A stretch of DNA of 64,000 bases from Margaritifera margaritifera. Lineage: Eukaryota; Mollusca; Bivalvia; Unionida; Margaritiferidae. Below the pieces are notes generated by a model that did not search any database, was not told the DNA's origin, and saw only the letters and a program-made list of their open reading frames with translations. Of this stretch, positions 12,056 through 25,975 are shown piece by piece (the stretch's first letter is position 1; each line of letters starts with the position of its first letter). The translations under genes and the position numbers were made by a program. The DNA lies in assembly GCA_029931535.1 (NCBI GenBank), contig JAQPZY010001555.1, forward strand, positions 2,490,001 to 2,554,000, written 5' to 3'.

Positions 12056-13850
12056 TTACATTTATTTATTTACAAAAGTCACAGCTATCAACAAAATGAA
12101 ACACATATCACTTGTGATAGTATACAAAAGCCCATTTTAAAATGAATATGTAATATGATAGTTTTACTTTTTCGTTCACAAGAGCTTTTTAAGGATCTAT
12201 AATTAAAAAACTGCCCCTACTAATAGTTATTACCGTAAAACTGCGACGAAATTCACAACAAGTGTGCTTTGCCTGTAGAATTATATGTATGTTTGTGCAG
12301 ATAACAGTTTTAGTTTTAATTAGTTTTCCTTCCCTCTAGAAAGAAAACAAAAGTTTGATAAAAAGAAAAGGATCTGAATTAAGTTTTCTCAGAGATTCTG
12401 ACACAGCCTAATGCGGATTGACCAATAGTGAATCGGCACAACGAGTGCGTATATTGTACAAACACTGATTGTGCAGACTCCGTGCATATACAGTTTTCTT
12501 TCAATTTCTTTTTTAAATTTATTTATTTTCTTTTTAAACTAGAAGTTATTTTACCGATACATGATATTACATGGGTGAGATTTATATAAGCAATAAGAAA
12601 CAGCTTTCCAAAATCGGTCCTTGTGTAACATGAGGTGCTTATAAATCATGCTATTTACACCTACGTGCTGGAGTTGGTTTTATGTAAGTCACCTAAAACT
12701 GTAATCTCTAACTTTATGCCTTTGAATTGAAACTAACTATACAGGGATTTCTTTCTGCTTTATCGCCTCTCTTGTTTTGACACTGCAACGACCTTGTTTA
12801 TTGACCATCTTGCACACGAACAACAAAGTTTAGAAAATTCAATGTATCTTAAAATGCAAACGAACGCATTAGGGATTATTACATTTTATTTGTGCATGTA
12901 TATTGTAATTTTCTTGCTTTGACTTTGTAACAAATATTTAAAAATTGCGTTTTAAAAATAAAACCATTTCCTTTAGTTTGTGCTTAATTTCATATTTTCT
13001 TGACAGAATTTTCATTATAATTTGGAAAGTGAGCATAAAAAGCATTAAAGTTTAAAAATGAAATTTAGATCGTGATCTGAAGAATTTATATATTCTAGGT
13101 TAGTAATTCAAATTTCTTTCATTATTCCTAAACAAGTGAAAGGAAACTTTAGTTTGAAAATGTAGAAGTGCGAGTTTGCTCACTTTACAGAAGTGTTTAT
13201 TTGCTATTCTCCTTGTATAATACTCCAAGCTTTAAACTGCAGATAAATAGAACACAACTTTATATAAGACTGCTGATTTCCCTTCTAATCTAGCAACTCC
13301 ATGCTGGTCTGGAAGGCATTGAAATAACGTTTCCATACCTTCCATAGACGAGATGGAGCAGTAAAGTTCTCAAAAAGTGAAATAGAGGTCACGTTATCAG
13401 GTCTGTCTGTATTTTATAAGGCCTACTATTGTAGTATAGATGAAAACAGTATTAAATTGATACACGAATCTTAAGGCAGGCAAAATAAAGTTGTCTCTTT
13501 TTTAACCAAAGTGTATTTCAATAAAAGTTTATAATTACATGTACAATTATATGAATGACAATGGAGGATCGTACACGAGTGCTGATTTCAATTTAAATCT
13601 ATGAAACGAGTTGAATGATTAAATACTCGCAAAATAATCTCAAATGTAAGATTATCTTATATATATCACATGACAACAAATACCGATGTTACTCAATAAG
13701 AACAGCAAAAATAGTATAAAGAATTGATATTAAATTACATTCGGATGCCTTGGTCATTACGCCTTCATCTTGCATGTCGTCATGCCGTCATTCGTTATGT
13801 CATTGGGTGTTAATAAACGTGTGTAATATTGGAAGATAATATACGGGTAT
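12056..13850. other. Non-coding stretch
   Basis: AT-rich, with no supported gene, RNA or repeat array seen. Confidence 0.4.
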
Positions 13851-13861
13851 ACAAATCTAAA

Positions 13862-14059
13862 AAGGTGTCACTTAAGCTCAGTGGCTAGCGCCTCAGACTC
13901 GAGACCGAAAGGTGCGGATTCGAGTCTTATCATCGGATCAGCCAATGTGTGCCACCGTGATGTGTCCTTGGGCAAGACATTTTACTCCAATTCCCTCGGC
14001 ACTTAATAACCTACATGCGTTCCTGTGCCATAAAACATCAAACCAAACCAAACCAATAT
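13862..14059 (+). mobile_element. tRNA-derived SINE, plus strand
   Basis: The A box (TGGCTAGCGCC region) and B box (GGATTCGAGTC) are followed by the core 'ttgggcaagacattttactc' and 'caattccctcggcac'. The 3' tail is repeated AAACC units (aaaccaaaccaaacc). A 9-bp direct repeat AAATCTAAA lies at 13,853-13,861 and 14,060-14,068. The core and tail match the SINE at 11,861-12,043 in the opposite orientation. Confidence 0.85.
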
Positions 14060-14068
14060 AAATCTAAA

Positions 14069-17000
14069 TAACACAGTAGAAAAATTGGTAAATTCATATA
14101 TTTAAAGCAGATTATACATATAAATGAAGCATAGACTTCGTAATTATTCCTTTCGATACCAGACGCTTTATGCAAAACACCACGATGTGACGTCGTGATG
14201 TCAAAAATGACGAAACAGCTCACAGCTTCAAAGTCACGTCATGATGGGACGTGCGCTTGTTGTTCTGTTAATTTCTAATGTAAGTTTGGTGTAAATGCCA
14301 TTCATTGCAATAATTTCCCCTGGCATCATTACAACAGATATTTGTATCACAATAACCTATATCTCGAAAACAAGACGCACCAGTGTTTTAATCACTTTCT
14401 ATTTGACAGAAAACATTGGTTGTTTATATCGCCATTTGTTGAGATAAAAAAAAAGACAGACTCATGTTGCCTGCCTGCATATGATTGAAATGTCCTGTTC
14501 GACGTTCCATTTATCACAATCTCAGGTTCGTTACATAAAAAGAATAATAATAATAAATGCCCTCTTCTTGCAATCAGCTAATCATCGGAGATGTTTCAGC
14601 TTCGCACCCCCACCACCATCCACCACCCTTATACAGGTTTGTTGAACCATGTGTCTTAAGAAAGGATAAGAATCCTATAAAAGCACCTTTACGTAAACAT
14701 TAGGCAAGTACAAATTTGTCAAAGAACAATGTTCAGTTTCAACTGCTATCTGAAAACATAAAGCTGCCATTAAAACAAATAAAGGTTTAAAGAATGTTTT
14801 ATATCAAAGTTTATGGAACTTCCTACTCTTCGAAAATTAGTGTTTCTTCCACTGTGATATCAATGTTTGACAGATTTGTCGATCCGTCAAAAAATAATGT
14901 ATTTTTTCAAAATATCATAACAGTTCCAACATTTTATCTCATTATATAGCAAATATTGTCAGGTATACACGGTATTTGCATGTATATGTAACCTACCCTT
15001 ATGTCGTACATGTTTAATGTCAACCGTCAATCAAAATACAATTTGAGGTGGCAGGGAATAGTTTCGTAACTTGGCTCCTGTCAAATTTCTTAACTTAAGG
15101 CTATAACTTGACTTTTTCAACTATTATTGTTTAATAATTAAAGATATTGATATATTTGTAAATTATGATGTACAACTCCGATAGTTACTTCGCAGTATGT
15201 AGACAGTAAAAATACCAATAGTCGGCTAGGAAGCAAAGCTTGCTACCCATAACAGTAGACTCGTGGGTTCAAGGCATGTAGAATATCTCAAAACGACTTC
15301 GATGGCAGCTATGTTGAATTGCATCAAGGTGTTTAGTAAACGATGTTTTTTGAAATTATCACATAGGAAAAGGGCTTGCGTTTGCACTGTGAGCTTCACT
15401 TTGTGTCAAAAATGTCCTTTGGATGTGACAAATGCATGTATAAATTTGGGGTTGGGGTGCATAAGCTTCCTTTGCTAGTAACTTCCATTGACTTGTAAGG
15501 TTAAGTGAATGCTATTAGTGTGCCTTGTTTCGTTATACCTATCCAGAAATATGGACCTTTTTGATCTCACTGGTGTATTCTATTTTTTTATTAATTTTTA
15601 TATTTGTCAGGTGGATGCGGCATTAAATTTATGCATACAAATTGTCGCTTGTATCCTTGAGCAAACTACGCAGTCTCCTTCACGCCCTCCATCCCTAACT
15701 AATATGAGTCACATTTAGTTCCCGTGGTCCCCGTCCTCCTTGTGGCTAACTTAGAAATTTAAAGTATCCTCAACTTAAGACTCATAAACTCCATGGCTGA
15801 ATTGAGCCATGGTGGTCAGTCTCTGGACTTTTGTGTAGTGACTAAATATGGAGGTTAGAAAATTTGATGTACTACTCTTAAAACCACCTTTTAAAGACAT
15901 TCAGGAGTTTACTTCCATCAACATAAAATATTATATTATGTCTCATAAAGCTGTATCACCCATCATACAGCGAACGGCGATTTACTGCGAATAAGCCATG
16001 TCTGACGCAATTTTAATATCACAACACCAGTAGGAGACTTACGGATTGCAAACGCTTTTCTTTGTTTGGAAATGTAGCTATGGTTGCTTCTTAATATGTG
16101 AAAGGACGTACTAGGGCATTTGTAACTGTCATCTCTGTAGGTTTTAAAGATTGGAAATAATAGTACTACCCTCAAAATCTTATTTTTCAATTTATTCATT
16201 TAACATAAAAAATGCAAACGCAAACCCCTACCCCCACCCACCCACATAAATTAGAGTGAGTTCTTCGTAAACACCGACAATCAGTTACAGTGTGCAGTCA
16301 TTGTTTGAATTGATCTATATACCTGACATACACTGAGCGAATAGATCTCGACGAACAGCAAGCGTCTCGATATTTATAATATTGTTTTTTGTTAATATTT
16401 TTTGGTTTTAAGTAAATTGACGTTCCCTTTACTCTTACAAAAGTCGACTTCAAAATACTCTTTAGCTGTCCATAATAACGTCACTTCGTACATTTTCTTG
16501 GGTATCCAATTCCGTGCTTTTGCCAAAAAATTACATTTTCGTCAGTGTATGAATTCGTGTATATGCCTCTGATTGTGATGGGGTCCTGTTATCTTGGGTC
16601 TTTATATTCGCAGTTTGTAGCAACTACTGAACGCACGAAAACTGGTACCTCACGAATATCAGTGTATTCATTACAAGTTTTCCCGGCAGGTTTTAGGAGA
16701 AAATCTTAGCACTTGTTCAAGGCTGTGTAGTTATACTACTACCAATAACGTTCAGCCCCGTGGTTAATGGACTAATATTTTAAAAGAGAGAGAGAGAGAG
16801 AGAATTGTCTGTCTTATTATATGGTTAGGCATGACGAATTATTCGCGGAAATGTATACAGATCGTTTGAGATGAACATACATTACACTTCTTACTTTTCC
16901 CGCATGCATGTACAATGATTTCAAAGGACCCTCATTTTTAGGTAAAATCATGACCGCGACCAGGTGTTACCGAGGTGAAAAGATGCCGGTTGAAGCGACG

Positions 17001-17690
17001 AATTACGTTAAGTGCAATATATAAACATCATGTGGCAACTTCGAACGGTAAGAGTTTTTGTTTTTAATTATTGATTTATTAGAACTCTTTGACAACCAGA
17101 ATGTAATTAGAGATACATAGCTCTCCTCAACGAAGCTTTTTGCAGTCTCCAGTTACCATGCAGAAAATAAGTTAATGCCAAAGTAATCGTAACCTACAAA
17201 ATGTTGGCCATTGTGACAGGACAGAAAATACATAAATCAATAAAATACATTGATTTCTGTGATATCAAAGCAAAGGAACTATAATGAGTTGATAAAAACC
17301 AAAGGATAGGTTTTCTGTTTTGTTTTCTTCTTCAAATCATTGTTAATAAATCAGATTCAGAAACTATTATTATTGTCCACCCTAGAAGCCAGATTTCACC
17401 GGGAAGAAGTCACAGTCTGTCAGTACTTCTAGAGTGACAGCCAGTATGATCACTGTTAAAAGCATAGTTCATGCATCAGTATTTATCTTGCTTAGCAACT
17501 GCAGCTGAAATGCATGCAATACACTATTATAATACTTACTCATTCACATATATAAAATACACATTTTACCTACTGAGAATAACCTATCACAGTATAAATG
17601 ACTAGTCATAAATATGGAACGTTTACCACTGAATAAACATATTTGTTCCTACTTTTAACTGCACTGTAATAAAGGTACTTCTGTGAAGGC
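14069..17690. other. Non-coding stretch
   Basis: No gene is supported. The ORFs at 15,263-15,718 are short, have no domain and lack splice context. A short GA run lies at 16,785-16,802. Confidence 0.4.
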
Positions 17691-17691
17691 T

Positions 17692-18120
17692 AGTATGTAT
17701 ATAGCATGCAGAAAGCTATGTCGTTATGAGCCAAACACAAAGAATTAATGATGTTAGTGAAAGCATAAGATGTAGGTCACAGTGATCATTGGTTGTAAGG
17801 TGTAGTACTAACAGAGGTGCATCGAGTTATCAAGCTTCATAACTCTAAAATGAATAGTACACACGAAATTAACTTTAAACACAAAATCTCAACAAAATCA
17901 CATAAGCATTTTACAACAAGGGTGAAGTATTTGTCTAGATTCGTCCCTTCATCAAGTTCTGTGAGTCTAGGTAGGAAAGTTTGCATATAGCATGCCCAAA
18001 CACATGTGGTCATGAGATAAACACAACAACTTAACCAAAGCCAGTAAAAGGTAAAATATAGGTCACGGTGACCTTCATTTATCTTAAGGGTGTGGTACAA
18101 GCATAGGTGCATTGAAACTA
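17692..18120 (+). repeat. Two diverged copies of an interspersed repeat with AGGTCA palindrome
   Basis: Blocks at about 17,692-17,825 and 17,965-18,115 share, in the same order, 'tatagcatgc', a 'catgagataaaca'-like segment, 'taggtcacRgtga' and a 'ggtgtRgtac...aggtgcat' end. They are two copies of one repeat about 140 bp long. The second contains AGGTCACGGTGACCT at 18,060-18,074, a perfect inverted AGGTCA repeat with a 3-bp spacer. Confidence 0.6.
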
Positions 18121-18452
18121 ATTAACTGAGTGCATATCATGCAACGCGCAACCTCAGTTTTTTGTTGTTTGTATTTACACTTTTTTCTTGACCTGGTAGC
18201 TAATTGAAGCAAAATTGCAATTTATACTCCTACCCAGTTAACACACAATGTTTCTGCTAGTTTGCTGTAAGGTTGTGATTTGGTTACATGTGGAAATAAC
18301 GTATAGGCAACGTTGCTAAAACATTGCACATACAAGCTCTTAATTTTGACCTCCAAACTCAAAAGTATAGAAAATGAATCAATAACATGTATATGCAACG
18401 AGTATACCAGTTTACACAGCAAATGATGTTATTTATATTTGGATAATATGTT

Positions 18453-18548
18453 ACGTTTTTACAACGTTGTACCGATGTTGTGATAAACATACAGTCTGAG
18501 ACGTTTTTACAACGTTGTACCGATGTTGTGATAAACATTCAGTCTGAG
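18453..18548. repeat. Two 48-bp tandem copies containing a 12-bp palindrome
   Basis: The 48-bp unit beginning acgtttttacaacgttgtac occurs at 18,453-18,500 and 18,501-18,548 with a single mismatch. Each copy includes the perfect palindrome TACAACGTTGTA. Confidence 0.9.
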
Positions 18549-18559
18549 GGGGAACCATC

Positions 18560-21280
18560 ATTGTTTCGAACTTAATGAAAAAATGATTAAAGCTTGCAAC
18601 TTGTGTAGGAAAATATTGTATCTGTCAGCTTGCGTGTTTACAAACATGACGTCTGATATTTGCCTTATCAGATTTTACGATGCTACCAACCGAAGTGTGT
18701 AGCCCCTCTGGAACCGGCAGGAACACACTGCGACTGAAATATGCGCTGTTTTGAACCATCAAGGTATGCACATTGATCACTTAATTTATAATTCGCATCT
18801 AGACTTATAGAAAATAACGTTTCTATTGTGATCCAGATGTTAGTTTTTAGTTGACTGCGCAACGGAAGCTGTTGTGTACATGTAAACACCTTGCGTGGTG
18901 ACGTCATTTTCAAACAAAGAATGGTATCTGCCAAAGTGTTCTGAACATAGAATAATAGAAATTCTTGGCGTATTTATGTGACCTTTATCTGACTCGAATA
19001 TACATGTGTATACAGAAGAATAAACTCGATGGGTAGGCTGAAAAGGGAATTTTTGCAAATAAAATCGGTGAGAGGGTGGCGTAGGAAAATTCCATGATTG
19101 AAAGAGCTTTGAAATGCGCATGTGTTTAGATCACATGAGAAAGATTTACCATTCTTGGCCAGAATGAATACATATCAAGTATAACGAAATACAATGAAAC
19201 AAAAAATAAAAGAGAAATCGAAAGGAAAATAAAAATAATTTATGTTTTAGATACAAACATCTGTTATAATTTAACTGCGTATGATTGGATCATTAACCGT
19301 TAATCTGCGTGTGCGGACGTTTGCTATTCTGCTGAGTTCCTCTGAGTATCATTGTTACATGTCATCTACTACAACATAATATGGGCGAAATTTACATCTT
19401 CAAAATGCAATTTTTTTTAATCACTTCATGAAGGTTCAAAAGACTTTAGTTATTACTATGTATCAGAACAAAAATGTACCTGATATCTTGATGATTAGTG
19501 ATTTTCTTACACACATATAACTGATATACATGCTGTCAGGTAATAACATAAATAATCAACGCAAATATATTTCAATTCACTTTGTTTGCAAAGGTTTAGC
19601 AAATTTTCTATTAAAATTATTTGTTATAAATGAGGGAAACACAACAATGTTACATATCTCAGAGATTTAATTAAATGTGCAACCGTATACATAACTGCTC
19701 TCAGCATAAAGATCCTAAATGTAATAGTTTGTATCGGGATATACAAAGTCTACAAAATACATACTAAGATTCATTTAACTTACTTGGTATACCAATAAGT
19801 CAAGTCAAACTTATGCAATCTTCTCTCCCCTCACCCTAACACCTCCCCCCGAACAAAGTAAAGTTGCATAGTGTTTTGTTTCATGTACTGGCAACTTGTT
19901 TGATTTAAATTTTAAGGAGCAAGACGATTTGAAAGTGATTCATTGCATAGTTGCTTTGGCTCTAATTGTGCCATGAGATTATTGATCATTTGAATCTGAT
20001 TTACATGAGCAACTTTAAATACATGTACTCCGTAAAGGCCAATGATATTAGTTTATCTTTGATGAGAGCAATTAGAATAATACGGTACATCTTGATATAC
20101 TAGGTTAAGGATAGATACAGAATATCTTAGCATGCTTCCAATGAGAAAACGTTATAATACTTACTGGAATGACAACCCGATACCGCAGTTTACATTGCAA
20201 AATGTTAAAGAATTGTTACGCATTAAGCAGAGACGCAATAAATATTTAACATATGATAGAAACTTGATTTCAATAACCGTGTTCCCATAAACAAAGTATG
20301 ATAAAGATTAGAGTCAAGTTTTAACAGTAAGTCTTTTTTTCTTGTTCTGTTTAAAATAAAACAAATCACATAACTTTTCAGTGTTCGATCCAACACCTGA
20401 TCTCGGGATCTAGGTTACAAATCTTTATCCGAGAAAAAGAACTCAAATGTCTCTGATAACTCAAAATCGATTCGACTTGGCTGGTATTTCTGGACTGTCA
20501 ACATGATACCAGTCTTTGTTGCAAAATGCAATGGTTATGTATTATGTAGAGGAGCAATAAGTACTTAACAAATATTAGAAATTTCATTTGATGATCTGTG
20601 TTCTTATAAATATATTTTGATAAACATTAGAGTCAAGTTCTATCAAAAAATCTATGAAAATGTAAATACATTGGATGCTCTGATAAAACAAAACAAAAAC
20701 ACATTAATAATTGACATTTTCCTGATTTCAATACAAGTCACAAAACGCCTGGTTCTGCCATATAAAATGTGAAATTCTAGCCTTCAGACACATTTAATAG
20801 TGACAGGCTTTCATCTGGGAGCGGTTTATTACAGCAATTAAGAAACTGGTGACCGAATGTGGTTTGTATCAATTAAAAATCTATGGTCACACATTTTCCG
20901 GTCCGACACCTCATGAATGACAATACAGCGAAATGATTTACACAGTAATTTAACATACAACCTAGTTCCCAAACTGAAAGGAAGAGACTATGATTATATG
21001 GCTATCCCGTCCAAATGCACACAAACATATTTGTGAAGTTACGTCAATTCCACGGCCTTTTTTAAATTCTCTGAACTCCGTACAGTAAAGGTATGTGCTA
21101 TACCACTGTACTAGTAGTGTTTTAGATGTTGACCAATGTGTCAGAGTCAACTGCCAAGGGCGGAACAACCATATAACCATAGTCTCTTCTTTTAAATTTC
21201 GGTCCTAAGTTGCATGCCAAATTAAAATGTAAATTATTTCACTGTAGTTTTGATATTTTAAAACTTTTCGATTGCATGGT
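18560..21280. other. Non-coding stretch
   Basis: No gene is supported. The minus-strand ORFs near 18.7-19.1 kb and 20.96 kb have no domain and no splice context. Confidence 0.4.
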
Positions 21281-21289
21281 TAAATCAGT

Positions 21290-22265
21290 TTGTGCTATGG
21301 TTCTGAAGTCTGGGGCTATAACTATTCGGAAGTAATAGAAAAAGTACAACACAACTTTTGTAAACGGTAACTTAATCTCAGACCACCAACGATTAATGCT
21401 GATGCAGTTGGATAGATACTAACTATGTGTTACCTATTATACACGTTTTATTAAATTTTGGCCACGTTTAGTTCCCCTGGATCACAACAGGTATTCATAT
21501 AATTGTTATATAATGTTAAAGCATCTAGATGAAAATAATCGTATTAGACGAGCAACACACGTGAATAAATTACTATATTCATATGGGTTTGGTTTTGTAT
21601 GTATTGAGCAAAGTGTTGGATATATCAATTTGTTCATAAAGATATTTGAACAAAGAATTAAAAATTGTATGATACAAAAAATGGCATAGTGAAGGTATGG
21701 GTTCAACGCGAGGAATTTACAGATGTTTTAAATCTTTATTAAATCCTGAAAAGTTTATACCTATAGGACTTCCATTAAAACTTAGAAATGCTATTCTTAG
21801 ATTTCTATGTTCCAGTCATATCTTAGCGATCGAGACAGGCGGACATCATGATTCGGATACATCTGCCAGAATCTGCCCATATTGTGAAAAGAATAGCTTA
21901 ACATTTGTAGACGATAAACATCATTTTCTTTTAGTATGTAATGCAGTCAAGAAAAGTATTTGCATAAGAGATAGCTTAATAACACAGATCATTCATAAAT
22001 TTTGCTAATCTTAGGTCCGCCGTTAACCCTAGTACATTAACTAGTCTAGCTACTTTTCTATACTATGCCTTCATAAGAAGAGAACGTTTATGATGTGTTT
22101 TAAGATATAATACATATATGTAGTTAAAATTACCTGTTGTTTGTCTGCGCTCTGTTTCAACGTTATATTATGCTATTTTATATGTATTATGGGCCAGTGA
22201 CCTGAAATGCTGAATAAATGTGTTGTATTGTAATGTATTGAATTGTATTGTACTGTATTGTAAAT
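21290..22265 (+). mobile_element. 3' end of a degenerate non-LTR retrotransposon (LINE)
   Basis: The + strand starts with the reverse-transcriptase C-terminal motif CYGSEVWGY (from about 21,292). Broken frames follow, then an open 103-codon segment (21,697-22,008) ends in a cysteine/histidine knuckle: ICPYC, then DDKHHFLLVC. This is the usual C-terminus of animal LINE ORF2. After the stop comes a 3' untranslated region with 'gggccagtgacctgaaatgc' and 'tgaataaa', and a tail of TGTATTG-like units (22,221-22,262). Multiple stops make it a dead, 5'-truncated copy. The clade is not assigned. Confidence 0.8.
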
Positions 22266-22299
22266 ATGTCCATTCACTAATCAGGTACAATTGAACAAA

Positions 22300-23770
22300 C
22301 TTCATTTATAATACATGTTATAAATATAATACAATTTAAATAAAATAGACGCAATAATAGTAACAAAAAGGAATCAGCTTGAGATATCATGAATTAGATG
22401 AACAAAATCATATTTTGTGTAATAGGTTGATACTGTTAATTTAAACGTACCTAAAATATTACAAAAGACGTTTTGATACATGAGTTTTATTTATGCACTC
22501 CATGTATCTAAAAGTATGGAACCACCAGGCTGCCATATTGCTGTATGAAGTAATGTGCATACTGCCACACTCCGTCGTACAGTTGCAGCCGAAAGTAAAC
22601 TTGGATGCCATCTTGTGTAAGTCTAGATATTTTTTCTAGCCCTAGCCCAAAACCTCTCTCTATATTACCGAAACCCTCAACATACTCATTCCAATTTCTC
22701 TTTAAACTAACGGATCCGTCTTGGCGCCTCTGCTTAACTGTTCATCCGCCATTGTCAATAGTTACGTGCGTCCTTAGTTTGTATTGATAGTTCAGATTGC
22801 ATGTGTAATCATGTTCTCATTGTCCGTGATGAACCAATCTCCTCAGTCTACATGATTTTGTTAAATACTGTATGCGTCCTTAGTTTGTATTGACAGATCA
22901 TTCTATATGTGTAAACATATCGTTGTCCATGATGTGTCTTTGTCCACAGTCTCCGTGTTTTTGTCGATAGTTACGTGCGTCCTTAGTTTGTATTGATAGT
23001 TCATTCTAATTGTGTCAAGATCTCCTCGTCGTCCATTATGTATCATTGTCTGCAATTATTATGTTTTTGAAAATTATAACTGGCAACTTCGTTTTAAGTA
23101 TTGTTCAGACTATTATTATACAAGCATGCGGTAAATACTTAGGTCGAATTTAACAAACAAACTTTATATGTAATAAATCCTAGAAAACAATTAATACAAT
23201 CAAAATAGAACCAACTCAATAAAAATAATGCTAATAAATTAGCTTGAGAATTCAAAAATTATATGGTTTCAGACTTTGTGGAAAAGGTTAGTATCACGCA
23301 GAAACTTTTCTTGACAGTGTCTATTTACGTACACTTACAATAGCACAAAAGATGTTTTGGTTCATGATCTTATTTACGAATGCTGCCATGTGCTTCTGTC
23401 TAAACACATGTATGAACTGTATAGAATCACCAGCTTGCCACCTTGCTGTATGGAGTAACAATTAACAACTGATGTATTACCTAATGAATAGATAATCATG
23501 ATGCGGTCGTCCTTTGATTCTTTAAAGGGGTAAGGATCTGTCTTGGATGAAAAGCGAACCACAATTACGTCTGAATTCACTAACCCTCATAGTTTAAAGC
23601 GTTTATACACAGCCTAGTAATGTTTGTCTTCATTTTTTTTTCTTTCTTTTTGCAAGATAAATGGAGTCGCAATTGCCTATGATGTCCAATTGTCTACAGT
23701 TCAATGTTTTTGGTCAATAGTTATGTGTGTCCTTAGTTTGAATTGATAGTACCTGTGTAAACGTCTGCGT
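22300..23770. repeat. Local duplication with about 118-bp subunits
   Basis: The phrase 'cgtccttagtttgtattgat' recurs at about 22,769, 22,876 and 22,978, each followed by 'agttcattc', 'tgtgtaa' and 'ttgtccatgatg'. A fourth copy lies at about 23,728. The upstream part is also duplicated: 22,320-22,560 and 23,160-23,465 share 'agcttgaga', 'caaaagaYgttttg' and 'ttgctgtatgRagtaa' in the same order. It is a nested tandem duplication. No coding capacity was seen. Confidence 0.7.
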
Positions 23771-24051
23771 CCTCGCTTGCATCGCGAAATTTCATATTCC
23801 TTAGAATTAATCCTACAATACCCTCCTCGATAAGTCACCGTTTGCAATAAATTTACTGTCAGAAACTGTATCTCTTTTCACTTCAGGACTGCTAGAACAA
23901 ATGTCCTCTGTACGAGATTCCATACCAGAGTCCACAATATGCATCGAATACAAGAATATATGTGTGTGTGTAAGAGTTTGTCAATGGTTATTTCTCAGCT
24001 GATTTCACGATATTGATGTCAAAGAGGATATTTATGAAAAAGAATCGGATT

Positions 24052-24054
<3 letters not shown>

Positions 24055-24110
<56 letters not shown>
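24055..24110. repeat. TA microsatellite
   Basis: About 27 TA units. Confidence 0.95.
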
Positions 24111-24511
24111 CTTTTATTCTAAATCATATTTAGACATCACAAGATTTTAGATACTAGCCAGATTTATTATATTGTTTTTCATTGTTTGTTCACTAGAATG
24201 TTTGGAAATTATATAACGCAATTGTATATTGCATCAGCGTAATTTACATAGATATTTGTGTATCACAAATAATATTTATCAAATCGTTTTATTATTTCAA
24301 ACATGTTCTTTCTTTATTATAGAATCGCTTGCCGTAAAATAGTAAAAGAATGAACACCATATAACTATGAAGATGGAAATCTATATTTGAAGGATGCGAA
24401 ATTGAATTTTGCGATAAGGAAATATCTGAGTGCATTTATTATATCATTGTGTTCAACACATGCCAGTAGTTATATATTTGACAGTTCTATACAACCAATC
24501 GGCACGCCAAG

Positions 24512-24594
24512 CACTGAATAACCGAGGCCAAGCACTGAGTCACCGAGGCCAAGCACTGAGTCACCGAGACCAAGCACTGAGTCACCGAGACTCA
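24512..24594 (+). repeat. 21-bp tandem repeat
   Basis: Four copies of aagcactgagtcaccgaggc-type units, the last truncated. It directly abuts the 38-bp array. Confidence 0.9.
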
Positions 24595-24752
24595 TTCTTC
24601 CATTAGTTGCCTCTTGCGTCACACAGGAGGATGCATTCCATTAGTTGCCTCTTGCGTCACACAGGAGGATGCATTTCATTAGTTGCCTCTTGCGTCACAC
24701 AGGAGGATGCATTCCATTAGTTGCTTCTTGTGTCACACAGGAGGATGCATCA
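24595..24752 (+). repeat. 38-bp tandem repeat (four copies)
   Basis: Units begin cattccattagttgcctctt and continue gcgtcacacaggaggatg. A related phrase, 'ttaatcgcctcttacgatat', occurs once at 38,362. This family resembles a dispersed repeat that I believe is common in bivalve genomes; that link is from memory. Confidence 0.85.
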
Positions 24753-24779
24753 GACCTATTTTACAAACCCGATACTGAC

Positions 24780-25908
24780 GGAGGGTATTATATGATTGTG
24801 TTCTGTGTTCAACATATGCTTTGAGAAAAAACTGTGTGTGTGCCATGTAGCTGTTTCCACGTGAGTGTTTAAAGACGATAATAATGAGAATACCCCTGAA
24901 ATAAAATGTCTATTCATTTTATTTCACGGCTTTTTAATCTGTTCTTCTCCAATCTTCTCATTAATTAGCGAATAGCAGTCCAGCTCATTCGAGCAGCCAC
25001 TGGCGGCACGAAAAGTTTTGTCTGGTTAAGATAGGTGGCCATTGAGAAGAGGTTAAATGCTGCGAAGTCGTTTACATACGTTTGTATTACTTTTCGTGAT
25101 TTTGTGTGGATTCAGCCTAAATAAAGTATATTTTCATTGTCCAAATGGCTAAAAATGCTGAGGAAGAAATAATAAAACTTCAATTGTTCTGACGGTTTTT
25201 TAACGAATCATTTTATGTTCTTGCCGTTTGATTTGCTTATCACATTCCAAATTACTGAGCATACCAACGTTTAGCGATTGTATCATGAGAGAAGCTCATA
25301 GATAATGAGCTATAAAACTTTGATATTGATGCCATATATGGTACATACAAAATGACGTCGGAACAACTTGCCCAAAAATACACTAACATGTATATTTTTC
25401 TTACGGAAAGCTGAAAATCCTCAGTTGACATTTTGAGATACCTTTTCAATGCAAGCAATGAAGACACTAACTCAGACTGCGTCTATGTAATGTACCTCAT
25501 TACACCAATTTTTCGTCTTAGTTTCGGGTATATGAAACGGTAATCAATATAAGCAGATATTTTGAGATAGATATTGTATTATTATCATAAACATTTCTTC
25601 CGGTTTTCTTAATCTATAATCTACTGTTTGTTGTGATCCTTTTATTCTTTTATTTTTTTTTCTCTCTATTCCAAAAATGTTGCTTACTAATTTAAAGTAT
25701 TTCAAGATGTCAAGGACCGTTGATATAACGCGATTTCTCTGCTGCTTCCACTATTGATTTCCTGTGAATGCGGATTTTCTTTCTAAGCTGCCGACTGAAA
25801 GGAAGGCTTTCGACAATATCGGCGGTACCATTCTGTTAACTCACACGTATACTAAACAAACAATTAACAGACAATAATTTAAAATAACAATAGTCATAAT
25901 TATAGGAC

Positions 25909-25910
<2 letters not shown>
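24780..25910. other. Non-coding stretch
   Basis: No gene is supported. Confidence 0.4.

Positions 25911-25913
<3 letters not shown>

Positions 25914-25975
<62 letters not shown>

Noticed and set aside
24512..24752. Regularly spaced repeats resembling a CRISPR array
   Set aside because: The units are contiguous tandem repeats without unique spacers, in a eukaryotic context.
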